A stretch of 58,188 nucleotides of DNA from Mycoplasma sp. CAG:472 (lineage in GTDB: Bacteria > Bacillota_I > Bacilli_A > RF39 > UBA660). The stretch covers positions 1 to 58,188 of the forward strand of contig FR899401.1 in NCBI GenBank assembly GCA_000437315.1. Reading direction: 5' to 3'. The stretch's first letter is position 1; every line of letters starts with the position of its first letter. The position numbers and the translations under genes were made by a program. This document shows, piece by piece, positions 17,435-25,696 of this stretch. The notes beneath the pieces are model-generated. The model was not told the origin of the DNA, searched no databases, and worked only from the letters and a program-made list of their open reading frames with translations.

Positions 17435-17797
17435 ATGGAAAAGAATAAAAGTGGAATATTATTAGTTATTATTGTTATTTTAATGGGAGTTTTACTTGCT
17501 TGTGCTATTTTAGGAAATAGAGATAATATAAGTGATAAGACATTTAATTATAAAAAAGGTGATGTTATTACTATTGAGGATAAAGAAATAACTGTTTTAA
17601 ATGTGTCTGAAATTAAATGTGCTAGAAAAGAAAAATGTAGTACTGAAGTTGAAACTAGTATAAAAATAAAATATCATGATGTTTCAACTTATTATGTACT
17701 TCAGTCTTATCATAAACCAAGTGATACAATTAAAGAAACTAATTTAAAAGTATATTTAAATTATATTGATGATAAAATATCCTTTGAAATTAAGTAA
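17435..17797 (+). CDS. Small membrane-anchored extracytoplasmic protein (120 aa), unknown function
   Basis: One N-terminal hydrophobic segment (~7-27) contains LLAC, close to but not an ideal lipobox, so it is either a lipoprotein or a single-pass anchor. The outside part (~90 residues) is beta-rich and has two Cys (IKCARKEKCSTEVE) likely forming a disulfide. No family is recognised. It follows dacA by 14 bp but has its own -10 box and no ribosome site. Confidence 0.7.
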   Translation: MEKNKSGILLVIIVILMGVLLACAILGNRDNISDKTFNYKKGDVITIEDKEITVLNVSEIKCARKEKCSTEVETSIKIKYHDVSTYYVLQSYHKPSDTIKETNLKVYLNYIDDKISFEIK

Positions 17798-17906
17798 AAA
17801 AACTTTACAATATTAATATTTTACTATTTAGATTTATAAGTTTGAAAATAATTTTAGAATATATGAAGAAGAAACAAATTAAATATATTTGGCTAAAAAT
17901 TGGGAT

Positions 17907-17933
17907 AAAAAGCAATATTTGCTTTTTTTTTTT
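17907..17933 (+). terminator. Strong intrinsic terminator before the 18-kb transporter
   Basis: AAAAAGCAA (17907-17915) / TTGCTTTTT (17919-17927) with continued T-run. Confidence 0.75.
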
Positions 17934-17970
17934 GACTTTACGTAGTATAATTTATTTAAGGAGGTAGAAT

Positions 17971-19446
17971 ATGGGAATAATAATCGGCATTGTTTTAATA
18001 CTTGCTGTTGCAGCATTTTTTGCAGTAATGACTTGTAAAAGTAAACATAGTGATTTATTTAGATGGCTTTTAATTGCTATTTTTGTAGCAATATGCATTA
18101 CCTGGGTAGTTCCTTATGGATATTTTAATGGTTCTACTTATGGTGAAGTAGCAATGAAAAGAATTGGTCTTGCAGATCTTCCATCACTTTTATATTACGC
18201 TGCTTATTTTGGACTTACAACTATTATTTACTTATTTATTCTTGGTGGTTTCTATGGAATTTTATCTAAAACTAAATCATATAGTGCTTTAGTTAGTAAA
18301 ATTGCTAAAAAACTAAAAGGTAAAGAAACTATTTTTATGGTTGTTACTTCAAGCGTGATAATTATTTTATCATCACTACTTAAAAGTACTTTTGCACTTT
18401 TAGTATTTGTTCCATTTATAGTATCAATTTTACTTAGTATGGGACAAAGTAAACTTACTACATTTGCTGTAACATTTGGTTCAATTTTAGCTGGACTTTG
18501 CGGTGCAACATACGGAAGTGATGGACTTTATTTCTTAAATTACTATATGTCTACAGAACTAACTAGTGGTTTAAGTTATCGTGCAATTATTGCTGCTTGT
18601 GCACTTGTAGCTTATGAAGGTTTATTAATCTTTAAACTTACAAGAAAGTCAAATAAAAAAGCTAAAGAAGAAAATTCTTCAGAAGTTGATCCATATAGTG
18701 CTGTTGAGGTTAAAGGTAAAGTTAGTACTTGGCCAATTATCGTAGTATTTAGTATTTTATTTGTTTACTTAGTTCTAGGATATACTGCTTGGATGACTAA
18801 CTGGAAAATTGAAATATTTGCAAATTTCCACAAATGGATTACAGAACTTAAAATTGGTAAAGAATTTACATTATTTAGTTATATTTTAGGTTCAGGTGCT
18901 GTAGAATTCGGTAAATTTGAAATTACTGCTTTAGTAAGCATGTTAATGGTTTTATCAGCAGTAGTGGCATTTATGTCAAAATTCAAATTCCAAGAATTTT
19001 TAACATCATTTGGCGAAGGCGCAAAGAAAATGCTTAAACCTGTATGCTTATTTGTTTTAGTATATGTTGTATTTATTGTAGCGTATACATCTCCATTTAT
19101 TCCAGCTTTTTCTAACTGGGCATTTGGACTTACAAAAACATTTAATCCATACATTACTTCAGTACTCGCATTTATTACATCTATTTTCCATGCTGACTTA
19201 GGATATACTGGTTATGCTGTTGGTGGCTTTATAAATGCTAGTTATGCAAGTGACATTACACTTGTACAAACTATTTATGTTGCTACTTATGGTCTTGCAC
19301 AAATTCTTATGCCAGTAAGTGGTGTACTTATGGTTGGTCTATCATATTTAAAGATAGATTATAAACAATGGTTCAAATATATTTGGATGTTTGCGGCTGT
19401 AATGTTTGCTATTTTATTAATACTTGCAACTATTGTATATTATTAA
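17971..19446 (+). CDS. Polytopic membrane transporter, YfcC/ion-transporter-superfamily-like
   Basis: About 12 hydrophobic segments over 491 residues and no soluble domain. The arrangement of ITWVVPYGYF near the second segment, LFILGGFYGILSKT, the helical pair around SSVIIILSSLLKSTFAL and a pseudo-repeated second half resemble YfcC-like and related dicarboxylate or amino-acid carriers. The substrate cannot be told from sequence. A perfect ribosome site AAGGAGGT precedes ATG 17971; it is monocistronic, with terminators on both sides. Another membrane transporter family remains possible. Confidence 0.6.
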   Translation: MGIIIGIVLILAVAAFFAVMTCKSKHSDLFRWLLIAIFVAICITWVVPYGYFNGSTYGEVAMKRIGLADLPSLLYYAAYFGLTTIIYLFILGGFYGILSKTKSYSALVSKIAKKLKGKETIFMVVTSSVIIILSSLLKSTFALLVFVPFIVSILLSMGQSKLTTFAVTFGSILAGLCGATYGSDGLYFLNYYMSTELTSGLSYRAIIAACALVAYEGLLIFKLTRKSNKKAKEENSSEVDPYSAVEVKGKVSTWPIIVVFSILFVYLVLGYTAWMTNWKIEIFANFHKWITELKIGKEFTLFSYILGSGAVEFGKFEITALVSMLMVLSAVVAFMSKFKFQEFLTSFGEGAKKMLKPVCLFVLVYVVFIVAYTSPFIPAFSNWAFGLTKTFNPYITSVLAFITSIFHADLGYTGYAVGGFINASYASDITLVQTIYVATYGLAQILMPVSGVLMVGLSYLKIDYKQWFKYIWMFAAVMFAILLILATIVYY

Positions 19447-19454
19447 TAAAAAAT

Positions 19455-19490
19455 AAAAAAGAATAATTTTTAACATTTATTCTTTTTTTT
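19455..19490 (+). terminator. Terminator of the 18-kb transporter
   Basis: 12-bp stem AAAAAAGAATAA (19455-19466) / TTATTCTTTTTT (19477-19488), T-run follows. Confidence 0.8.
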
Positions 19491-19534
19491 ATTACAAAAA
19501 TATAGTAAAATGGATTTATAAGGATATGATGAAT

Positions 19535-20206
19535 ATGGAAAATAAAAATAAATTAACTGTTTCAAGTTTGATAGCAATAGTATTACTTCTTATTATGGTA
19601 GCGGGTGCATCATTTGCATACTTTGGTTCTTTTAAGCAAGATGTAAATAGTACTGCAAATATAAATGTTACTACTCAAAAAGGCTTTAATACAACCTTTA
19701 CTTCTTCATCTGCTCCTTTAGAACTTCATGCAACTCTTGCTAATATGATTGCCTCAACTCCTGGTTCAGTAGTAGCGGAAAGTAATGTAAATTTAAATGT
19801 ATCACTCGCCCTTGGAGGTACTGGAACAACTTATAAATGTTTATATGATATAGTTTATGAATATGATTCTAATAGTGATGTATATGGAAGTGAAAGTGTT
19901 CCTGTTACAAATGAAAGTAAAAAAGAATTAACTTTAACTGTATCTTCTTCCTTAGCAAGTGGAACAAATAACTTTAGTGAAGAGAAAAATTTTGCTTATG
20001 ATAGTAGCTGGGAAAGCGTTAATAATACTTTTAGAAAAACTATTGTTAAGGATGCAACAATTATAGATAGTTCTATAGGTGGAACAACTAATACTTGGAA
20101 TTTAAATTTAAAATTTTATTTACTATCTGAGTCTCAAGCAAAAGTACAAGGAAAGACATTTACAGGTTCATTTTTTGTAGATAATATAAGATGTGGTGTT
20201 AAATGA
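19535..20206 (+). CDS. Secreted TasA/SipW-cognate-like protein
   Basis: Signal-type N-terminus KLTVSSLIAIVLLLIMVAGA followed by SFAYF, as in TasA/camelysin-like proteins processed by SipW-type peptidases. The mature part (~195 residues) is Ser/Thr/Asn-rich and beta-like with two Cys. AAGGA at 19520-19524 best fits ATG 19535; ATGs at 19526 and 19529 lie too close. It is first of an operon of ATGA-overlapping genes. Exact role (matrix, adhesion) is unknown. Confidence 0.65.
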   Translation: MENKNKLTVSSLIAIVLLLIMVAGASFAYFGSFKQDVNSTANINVTTQKGFNTTFTSSSAPLELHATLANMIASTPGSVVAESNVNLNVSLALGGTGTTYKCLYDIVYEYDSNSDVYGSESVPVTNESKKELTLTVSSSLASGTNNFSEEKNFAYDSSWESVNNTFRKTIVKDATIIDSSIGGTTNTWNLNLKFYLLSESQAKVQGKTFTGSFFVDNIRCGVK

Positions 20207-20607
20207 AAATAAATAATTATTATGATAGTTTTAATTACGTATTTTTTGGAATATATTTTATAATATGTCTTGCACTTATAGCTATAACGCTTTTTTTGAA
20301 AGTGAGTACAACTTATGTAATCGTTGGATTTGTAGAACTAGCTATTATATTTATAATGATGATGTTCTTTTATGTTAAAGCATACTTTTTACAAAAAGAT
20401 AAACTAATTATAAGAGCAGGTTTTATTAGAAAGGAAATTCCCTATAAAAGTATAAAGAAATGTTATGTAGTAAAAAATATTAATCCATTTTATTCAACAT
20501 CAATAAAAAGACTTGCTATTAAACTTAAAAATGGTAAAGAAATTTATATTAGTCCTGTTAAAATGGACAATGTTTTAATGAAAATAATAAGAAAGGTAGA
20601 ATTATGA
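20203..20607 (+). CDS. Membrane protein with bacterial PH-like domain
   Basis: Two N-terminal membrane segments (~12-32 and ~36-58) are followed by a ~75-residue domain: KLIIRAGFIRKEIPYKSIKK and the end pattern LKNGKEIYISPVKMD. These match the small bPH domains attached to membrane hairpins in Bacillota. Its start overlaps the preceding stop as ATGA and its stop overlaps rmuC, so it is translationally coupled on both sides. Function is unknown; anchoring or envelope-stress roles are known for relatives. Confidence 0.65.
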   Translation: MKINNYYDSFNYVFFGIYFIICLALIAITLFLKVSTTYVIVGFVELAIIFIMMMFFYVKAYFLQKDKLIIRAGFIRKEIPYKSIKKCYVVKNINPFYSTSIKRLAIKLKNGKEIYISPVKMDNVLMKIIRKVEL

Positions 20608-21689
20608 CAGATTATATAATTATTGGACTTCTTGCAGTTAATTTGATTTGCTTATTAATTTTTTTATTTAAGAATAATAATAAAAATAATAATGAAATGA
20701 TTGAAAAACTAGGTAAGTTTGAAACTGATATTACTAAGTCAATTGGAGATTTTAAATTTGATTTTTCTAAAGTACTTACAAATGATTTTGAAGTATTAAA
20801 TGAAAGAATTGAAAGAAAACTTACATTAATAAATGATATGGTAAATGAAAGACTTGATAAGAATTTTGAAAAGAGTAATAAGACATTTAATAATGTACTT
20901 GAAAGACTTTCTAAAATTGATGAAGCTCAAAGAAAAATTGATGATTTAGGAGCAGATATTATATCACTTCAAGGAGTGCTTACTGATAAGAAAACAAGAG
21001 GAACTTTTGGAGAAGTAAATCTTGAATATATTTTAAATAATGCTTTTGGACCTGCAAGTGGGGGAATATATAATACTCAAGTTAAATTTGATAATGGGTA
21101 TATTGTTGATGCTCTTTTATATGCACCATCTCCACTTGGAACTATATCAATTGATAGTAAATTTCCTTTAGAAAACTATCAAAAAATGGTTAATAGATCA
21201 TTTACAAAAGAGCAAAGACTTGCTTATGAAAAGTTATTTGTCCAAGATGTAAAAAAACATATTAATGATATTAAAAATAAATATATTGTTCCTGGAGTAA
21301 CAACTGATGAAGCAATTATGTTTTTACCAGCGGAGGCTATTTTCGCTGAAATAAATGCATATCATCCAGAACTTATTACTTATGCATATAATAATAAAGT
21401 ATGGATTACTGGTCCAACAACTTTAATATCTACACTTTCAACAATATCTATGATTATAAAAAATATTGAAAGAGATAAATATGCAAAAGTTATTCATGAA
21501 GAGTTAAATAAACTTTCAGTAGAGTTTTCTAGATATAAAGATAGATGGGAAAAATTATCTAAAAATATTAAGGCGGTAAATAATAGTGTTGATGAACTTA
21601 CAACAACAACTGATAAAATAACTAAAAAGTTCGATGCAATTAATAAAGTTGAAATAAAAGAAATTGAGGTTAAAAATGACAAAAACTAA
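20604..21689 (+). CDS. rmuC: DNA recombination protein RmuC homologue
   Basis: RmuC limits inversion-type recombination at short inverted repeats, probably as a nuclease-like protein. The 361-residue protein has an N-terminal membrane anchor (~4-23), a coiled coil (~25-120) and the RmuC core: TRGTFGEVNLEYILNNAFG, IVDALLYAPSPLGTISIDSK and FPLENYQKM. Ribosome site AAAGGTAG. It sits between a membrane PH-like protein and DUF368. Its target might include the many inverted repeats in this chromosome, but that is speculation. Confidence 0.92.
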   Translation: MTDYIIIGLLAVNLICLLIFLFKNNNKNNNEMIEKLGKFETDITKSIGDFKFDFSKVLTNDFEVLNERIERKLTLINDMVNERLDKNFEKSNKTFNNVLERLSKIDEAQRKIDDLGADIISLQGVLTDKKTRGTFGEVNLEYILNNAFGPASGGIYNTQVKFDNGYIVDALLYAPSPLGTISIDSKFPLENYQKMVNRSFTKEQRLAYEKLFVQDVKKHINDIKNKYIVPGVTTDEAIMFLPAEAIFAEINAYHPELITYAYNNKVWITGPTTLISTLSTISMIIKNIERDKYAKVIHEELNKLSVEFSRYKDRWEKLSKNIKAVNNSVDELTTTTDKITKKFDAINKVEIKEIEVKNDKN

Positions 21690-22521
21690 AAAAGATAATT
21701 TATTTATTACATTTTTGCAAGGCTTTGTAATTGGCTTTGGAATTATTTTTCCAATAAGTTCTTCGGTTCTTGCAATGACAATGGGTATTTATGAAAGACT
21801 ATTAAAAGTAATTAATAATTTATTTACTTCTTTTAAAGAGGAAAAAGGGTTTTTAATTAGTTTCATTTTAGGTGTAGTGGCATCAGCAATTGTTTGTTGT
21901 CTTATTTTAAATATTACTTTAAATAAATTTCCAGTGGCAACATTACTATTTTTTGTAGGACTAATCGTTGGAGGAATCCAAATGATTGTTAAAAAAACTG
22001 AAAAGAAAATAACACTTCCAAATGTTTTGTGCTCTATTATTGGTGCTGCAATACTTTTATCACTTTCTTTTTTAGGAAGTGGAAAAGATGCTATTATTAC
22101 TACAAATTTGATAGGATATTTAAAAGTTTTTGGAGTAGGTATTGTTGCCGCAGGTACTATGATAATCCCTGGAGTTTCAGGTAGTGCTATTCTTATAATA
22201 CTTGGTTATTATGCACCACTACTTGCGATTATTTCTGATACTATGCATTTTACTAATTTAGGAGAAAATATTTTAATTATATTAGTGTTTGGCATAGGTA
22301 TGATTTTAGGAATATTTGGTATGAGTAAACTTATGGAATATCTTTTAGATAAACATAAGATAAAGACTTATTTTGCAATAGTGGGCTTTGTATTTGCCTC
22401 AATAGTAAATATTATTATATTAATATTTGGTTATAAATTTAATTTAATAGAGTTTATAATAGGTATGATTTTATTTGCTGGTGGTTATATACTAAGTGCT
22501 AAATATTTAAAAGGTGAGTAA
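21676..22521 (+). CDS. DUF368 family polytopic membrane protein
   Basis: Start ATG 21676 is preceded by GAGGT; the in-frame TTG at 21664 is too early. It overlaps rmuC by 14 bp. The 281-residue protein has 8 or so membrane segments and the family hallmarks FVIGFGIIFPISSSVLAMTM and MIIPGVSGSAILIILGYY, an internal repeat. DUF368 proteins have recently been tied to polyprenyl-phosphate recycling across the membrane in some bacteria; whether that applies here is inference. Confidence 0.85.
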   Translation: MTKTKKDNLFITFLQGFVIGFGIIFPISSSVLAMTMGIYERLLKVINNLFTSFKEEKGFLISFILGVVASAIVCCLILNITLNKFPVATLLFFVGLIVGGIQMIVKKTEKKITLPNVLCSIIGAAILLSLSFLGSGKDAIITTNLIGYLKVFGVGIVAAGTMIIPGVSGSAILIILGYYAPLLAIISDTMHFTNLGENILIILVFGIGMILGIFGMSKLMEYLLDKHKIKTYFAIVGFVFASIVNIIILIFGYKFNLIEFIIGMILFAGGYILSAKYLKGE

Positions 22522-23135
22522 TGCAGATTATTATTATTTGCAATAATATAATAGAAAATAATTTAATATATAATGATTTGAATTTATCAGAAAGTAAAAT
22601 AAGATTACCTATTATAAATAAACTTAAGGATACCGCTAAAAATATTGCATTATTGTCTTTATTAACTGATACTAATGCAATATATTCATCCCAAAATGCA
22701 AGTAATATGCTATTTGCTAAAACACTTGCTAAAAGGATTAATAAAGATGTTTATTCTTCGGATAAGTTTGCTGATGAAAAGATAGGTAATTTAAAAAATC
22801 AAGATCTAAAAGATGTTTATTTTATGCAAGAACATGATTTTAATATCAGACTTACGGGTGGTGAAAGTTTAAATGAAGTAGGTAAAAGAGTAAATGATGA
22901 AATAGAACATATTGTTAATTTAAGTAATTTAAAAAAAGTTGTAATATTTACTCATAAAAGAGCATTTTTAGGATATTTAATTAATATTTTACAGCCCTCA
23001 TATACTCTTGATGATAATTTAGTAATAGAGTATGATGATAATGTTATATATGATAATAGTAAAAATGATATTGATATTTATAGATTAACATTTAATAATG
23101 GTAATCTAGATTATATAGAAAAGATTATTTACTAA
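22521..23135 (+). CDS. Histidine-phosphatase-fold protein lacking the catalytic RHG motif
   Basis: Pattern of the phosphoglycerate-mutase-like family: AIYSSQNASNMLFAKTLAKR (usually SSPL-R-TA), GGESLNEVGKRV (GES motif) and VVIFTHKRAFLGYL (second catalytic His). The N-terminal RHG-T motif is replaced: residues read IIICNNIIENN, so the phospho-accepting His is absent. It is probably inactive as a phosphatase, or has a changed role such as binding phospho-sugars. 204 residues, normal length. The start overlaps the DUF368 stop by one base (TAATG). Confidence 0.65.
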   Translation: MQIIIICNNIIENNLIYNDLNLSESKIRLPIINKLKDTAKNIALLSLLTDTNAIYSSQNASNMLFAKTLAKRINKDVYSSDKFADEKIGNLKNQDLKDVYFMQEHDFNIRLTGGESLNEVGKRVNDEIEHIVNLSNLKKVVIFTHKRAFLGYLINILQPSYTLDDNLVIEYDDNVIYDNSKNDIDIYRLTFNNGNLDYIEKIIY

Positions 23136-23146
23136 AGGTATAATTT

Positions 23147-23341
23147 ATGAAAAAAGATATGTTAAAAAAAGAAATATTTAAAGTATCTCTTGGCGCAAGT
23201 CTTGGTGTTTTACTTTTTACTGAAATAGGAATTATGATTAAGTTTTTTAAAGGTTTTAATTGGATTATATTTTTAATTATGTTACTTACTGTTTTTCTAG
23301 GAATATTTATTATACATGAATTATCAAAAAAACTAAAATAA
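23147..23341 (+). CDS. Small two-segment membrane protein (64 aa)
   Basis: ATG 23147 follows AAAGGT. A positively charged start (MKKDMLKKEIFK) is followed by two hydrophobic helices (~12-32 and ~38-56) and KKLK end. No family is recognised. It is tightly packed in the operon between the phosphatase-like gene and a 31-residue peptide gene. Confidence 0.65.
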   Translation: MKKDMLKKEIFKVSLGASLGVLLFTEIGIMIKFFKGFNWIIFLIMLLTVFLGIFIIHELSKKLK

Positions 23342-23366
23342 ATTAATTAAGAAAGGAAAATATATT

Positions 23367-23462
23367 ATGAAAAAAAATATTATATTAAGCATTGTTTTTT
23401 CATTTTCAATTATTGCTATAGGAATTGCTATTGCTAAAGTAATAACTTATATGATGGGGTAG
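23367..23462 (+). CDS. 31-residue single-pass membrane peptide
   Basis: Short frame with a good ribosome site (AAAGGA at 23353-23358) and start ATG 23367. It encodes a Lys-rich start, one membrane helix (ILSIVFSFSIIAIGIAIAKV) and a short tail ITYMMG. The stop lies 2 bp before pduL. Its position in the operon and good ribosome site support real translation. Function unknown. Confidence 0.6.
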   Translation: MKKNIILSIVFSFSIIAIGIAIAKVITYMMG

Positions 23463-23464
23463 AT

Positions 23465-24019
23465 ATGAAAATTAATATAGGAGTTAGTAATAGACATGTT
23501 CATTTAACTAAAGAGGACTATGATCTTCTTTTTGGGGATGAATATAAAATAATAAAAAACTTATCACAACCTAGTGATTTTGTTACAGATAAAGTTGTAA
23601 CTTTAAAAACAAGCAAATATGAAATAAAAAATGTTAAGGTATTAGGCCCATTTAGAGATTATACACAAGTTGAAATATCAAGAAGTGATTCAATTAAATT
23701 TGGTATTAATCCTCCGGTTAGAGAAAGTGGTGATTTATTTGATGCTGAAACAATTACTATAGTATCTGATAAATGTGAAATAACTAAAAAATGTGCAATT
23801 ATATCTCAAAGACATATTCATATTTCTTTGGAAGAAGCCCAAAATCTTAATTTAGAAAACGGACAAATTGTAAATGTTAAACTTGGTAAAGAGAAAAAAG
23901 GCATAATAGAGTGCTTTATTAAAATAAAAGAAAATGCTGTTACAGAACTACACATTGATACTGATGATGCCTGTGCATTTATAATTAATCAAAATGATGA
24001 AGGAGACTTATTAATTTAA
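23465..24019 (+). CDS. pduL: PduL-type phosphate acyltransferase
   Basis: Converts acyl-CoA plus phosphate to acyl-phosphate (acetyl or propanoyl) and CoA. Both zinc-binding halves are seen: NRHVHLTKEDYDLLFG with QPSDF and VLGPFRDYTQVEISRSD, then SQRHIHISLEEA and HIDTDDACA. At 184 residues it lacks an N-terminal microcompartment-targeting peptide and no shell genes are near, so it probably serves as the housekeeping phosphotransacetylase with an acetate kinase encoded elsewhere. It is last gene of the operon. Confidence 0.93.
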   Translation: MKINIGVSNRHVHLTKEDYDLLFGDEYKIIKNLSQPSDFVTDKVVTLKTSKYEIKNVKVLGPFRDYTQVEISRSDSIKFGINPPVRESGDLFDAETITIVSDKCEITKKCAIISQRHIHISLEEAQNLNLENGQIVNVKLGKEKKGIIECFIKIKENAVTELHIDTDDACAFIINQNDEGDLLI

Positions 24020-24028
24020 GTCTTTTTT
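24004..24028 (+). terminator. Terminator overlapping the pduL stop
   Basis: AGACTTA (24004-24010) / TAAGTCT (24017-24023) then T-run. Confidence 0.75.
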
Positions 24029-24039
24029 ATTAAAATAAA

Positions 24040-24167
24040 AATCGACTTTATATAAAAGTCGATTCTTACATCTTGAATAAAAAAATCGTAAACCCATAAA
24101 TACGATTTGATTATTTTTAATAATTACTTAGATAATTATTAAAAAGAGGTTGTTGTCCTTCGACAAC
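24040..24167. other. Cluster of four consecutive perfect hairpins between pduL and rimP
   Basis: Four perfect inverted repeats follow one another: AATCGACTTT/AAAGTCGATT (24040-24064); AAATCGTA/TACGATTT (24083-24108); a 13-bp stem TTTTTAATAATTA (24114-24126) / its complement (24133-24145); GTTGTC/GACAAC with CTTC loop (24152-24167). No frame with a ribosome site is present. Only the third could serve as a terminator. A small non-coding RNA or transcript insulation is possible; no known class is recognised. Confidence 0.6.
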
Positions 24168-24244
24168 TATTAAATTATATTATAATTTTCTTACTTTGTA
24201 AATAGATTTTTTGAAGTTTTTTTTATTTTCTTCATATTTTTTTA

Positions 24245-24273
24245 TAGACATATCAAATAAATAATGATAAAAT
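24245..24273 (+). promoter_or_regulatory. Promoter of the rimP-nusA-infB operon
   Basis: TAGACA (24245-24250), 17 bp, TAAAAT (24268-24273). Confidence 0.7.
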
Positions 24274-24287
24274 AAGTTTGACATTTG

Positions 24288-24309
24288 AAGTGGGCCTGCA
24301 ATCCCACTT
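24288..24309 (+). promoter_or_regulatory. Hairpin in the rimP leader
   Basis: AAGTGGG (24288-24294) / CCCACTT (24303-24309), 8-nt loop, followed by TTT. It is 23 nt before the start codon and its GC-rich stem could attenuate or protect the mRNA. Confidence 0.55.
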
Positions 24310-24332
24310 TTATTAATAAGAGGGTGATATAT

Positions 24333-24581
24333 TTGGATTTTAGTAAATTAACTGAAAAAATTAATATTGCAATTAAGGATATGGATATATTTGTAGATAG
24401 TATATCTTTTAAAAAGAAAGGAAAATATTCCTTTTTAGAGGTAATCCTAGATAAGGTTGGAGGAATTGATATAGATGAGATAGTTACTGCTACTCATATA
24501 ATTAATCCAATAGTGGATAAATACTGTGATATTGATGATAGCTATATTTTAGATATATCTAGTAAGGAAAGAGGTAATTAA
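24333..24581 (+). CDS. rimP: Ribosome maturation factor RimP, N-terminal domain only
   Basis: RimP helps 30S assembly around S12/S19. The start is probably TTG 24333 after GAGGGTGAT; an upstream TTG at 24285 would run through the leader hairpin. The resulting 82 residues cover the N-terminal alpha/beta domain (LTEKINIAIKDMDIFV, FLEVILDKVGGIDIDEIV) and stop at ILDISSKERGN, where relatives continue with a SPGLDRPL segment and an SH3-like domain. No remnant of that domain follows before nusA 3 bp later. So it is a half-length but orderly gene. Confidence 0.8.
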   Translation: MDFSKLTEKINIAIKDMDIFVDSISFKKKGKYSFLEVILDKVGGIDIDEIVTATHIINPIVDKYCDIDDSYILDISSKERGN

Positions 24582-24583
24582 AG

Positions 24584-25696
24584 ATGAATGCAAATGAATT
24601 AATTAAAGCTGTTAAATTAGTAGCAAAAGAAAAAAATATTAGTGAGGATGTTATTTTTGAGGGATTAACACTTGCTCTTACAACTGCATATAAAAAGAAT
24701 TTTAATTCTAAAACTAATGTAATTGTAAGAATTGATAGAGAAAGTGGCGATATAAAAGTATATTCTTATTTAGTAGTAGTACCAGAAATTGATTATGGAG
24801 TTGAAACTGAAGATGAAGAAGGTAATATCGTAACAACACCACCAGAGATAAATATTGACGCACAAATACTTTTAGAGGATGCTGTTAAAATAGATCCTAA
24901 TGCTAAAGTTGGAGATACTATTGAAAAAGAAGTAACTCCAAAAGATTTTGGAAGAGTTGCTGCAGGAACTGCTAAACAAGTATTAACACAAAAAATTAGA
25001 GAAGCTGAAAAAGAAAGTGTAATAAATGAGTTTAGTGATAAAGAAGGCGAAGTAATGATTGGTATGGTTGCTATGGAAGACCAAAAAAATTATTACATTG
25101 ATCTTGGTAGAACTCGTGGTATGCTTCCTAAAAGTGAAATTATACCTGATGAAAAAATTGTTATGGGTTCAAATATAAAAGTATATTTAACTAAAGTTAC
25201 TTTAGGAGCTAAAGGACCAGTTATTATGCTTTCTAGAAAACATTATGGTTTTGTCAAAAGATTATTTGAACAAGAAATTCCGGAAATTATTAATGGAACA
25301 ATTGATATATATCAAGTAGTAAGAGAACCTGGTATAAGATGTAAAGTTGCTCTTATATCTAATAATCCAAAAGTTGATGCAATTGGTTCTTGTATTGGAG
25401 AAAAAGGTAGTAGAATAGCAGGTATTTTAAAAGAACTTGGTAATGAAAAAATAGATTTAGTATTATATGATGAAGATCCAGCTGCATTTATTAAAAATGC
25501 TATTGTTCCTGCAAAAGGTGCTATTGTTAATATTTTAGATGAAAAAGAAAGAAAAGCTTTAGTAGTTGTACCTGATGATGAATTTAGTAAAGCTATTGGT
25601 AAAAAAGGAAGTAATATTAGACTTGCTTCAAGACTTACTAAATACTATTTAGAAATTAAAACAATGAAAGAAATTACTGAGGAAGGTAATAGATAA
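24584..25696 (+). CDS. nusA: Transcription termination/antitermination factor NusA
   Basis: Binds RNA polymerase and nascent RNA to control pausing and termination. The 370-residue length fits the Bacilli form without acidic C-terminal repeats. Order: NusA N-terminal domain (1-~125), S1 domain (~133-200), KH1 and KH2 (~230-345) with CIGEKGSRIAGILKELG and AIGKKGSNIRLASRL GXXG loops. It is 3 bp after rimP and shares one base with ylxR. Confidence 0.97.
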   Translation: MNANELIKAVKLVAKEKNISEDVIFEGLTLALTTAYKKNFNSKTNVIVRIDRESGDIKVYSYLVVVPEIDYGVETEDEEGNIVTTPPEINIDAQILLEDAVKIDPNAKVGDTIEKEVTPKDFGRVAAGTAKQVLTQKIREAEKESVINEFSDKEGEVMIGMVAMEDQKNYYIDLGRTRGMLPKSEIIPDEKIVMGSNIKVYLTKVTLGAKGPVIMLSRKHYGFVKRLFEQEIPEIINGTIDIYQVVREPGIRCKVALISNNPKVDAIGSCIGEKGSRIAGILKELGNEKIDLVLYDEDPAAFIKNAIVPAKGAIVNILDEKERKALVVVPDDEFSKAIGKKGSNIRLASRLTKYYLEIKTMKEITEEGNR

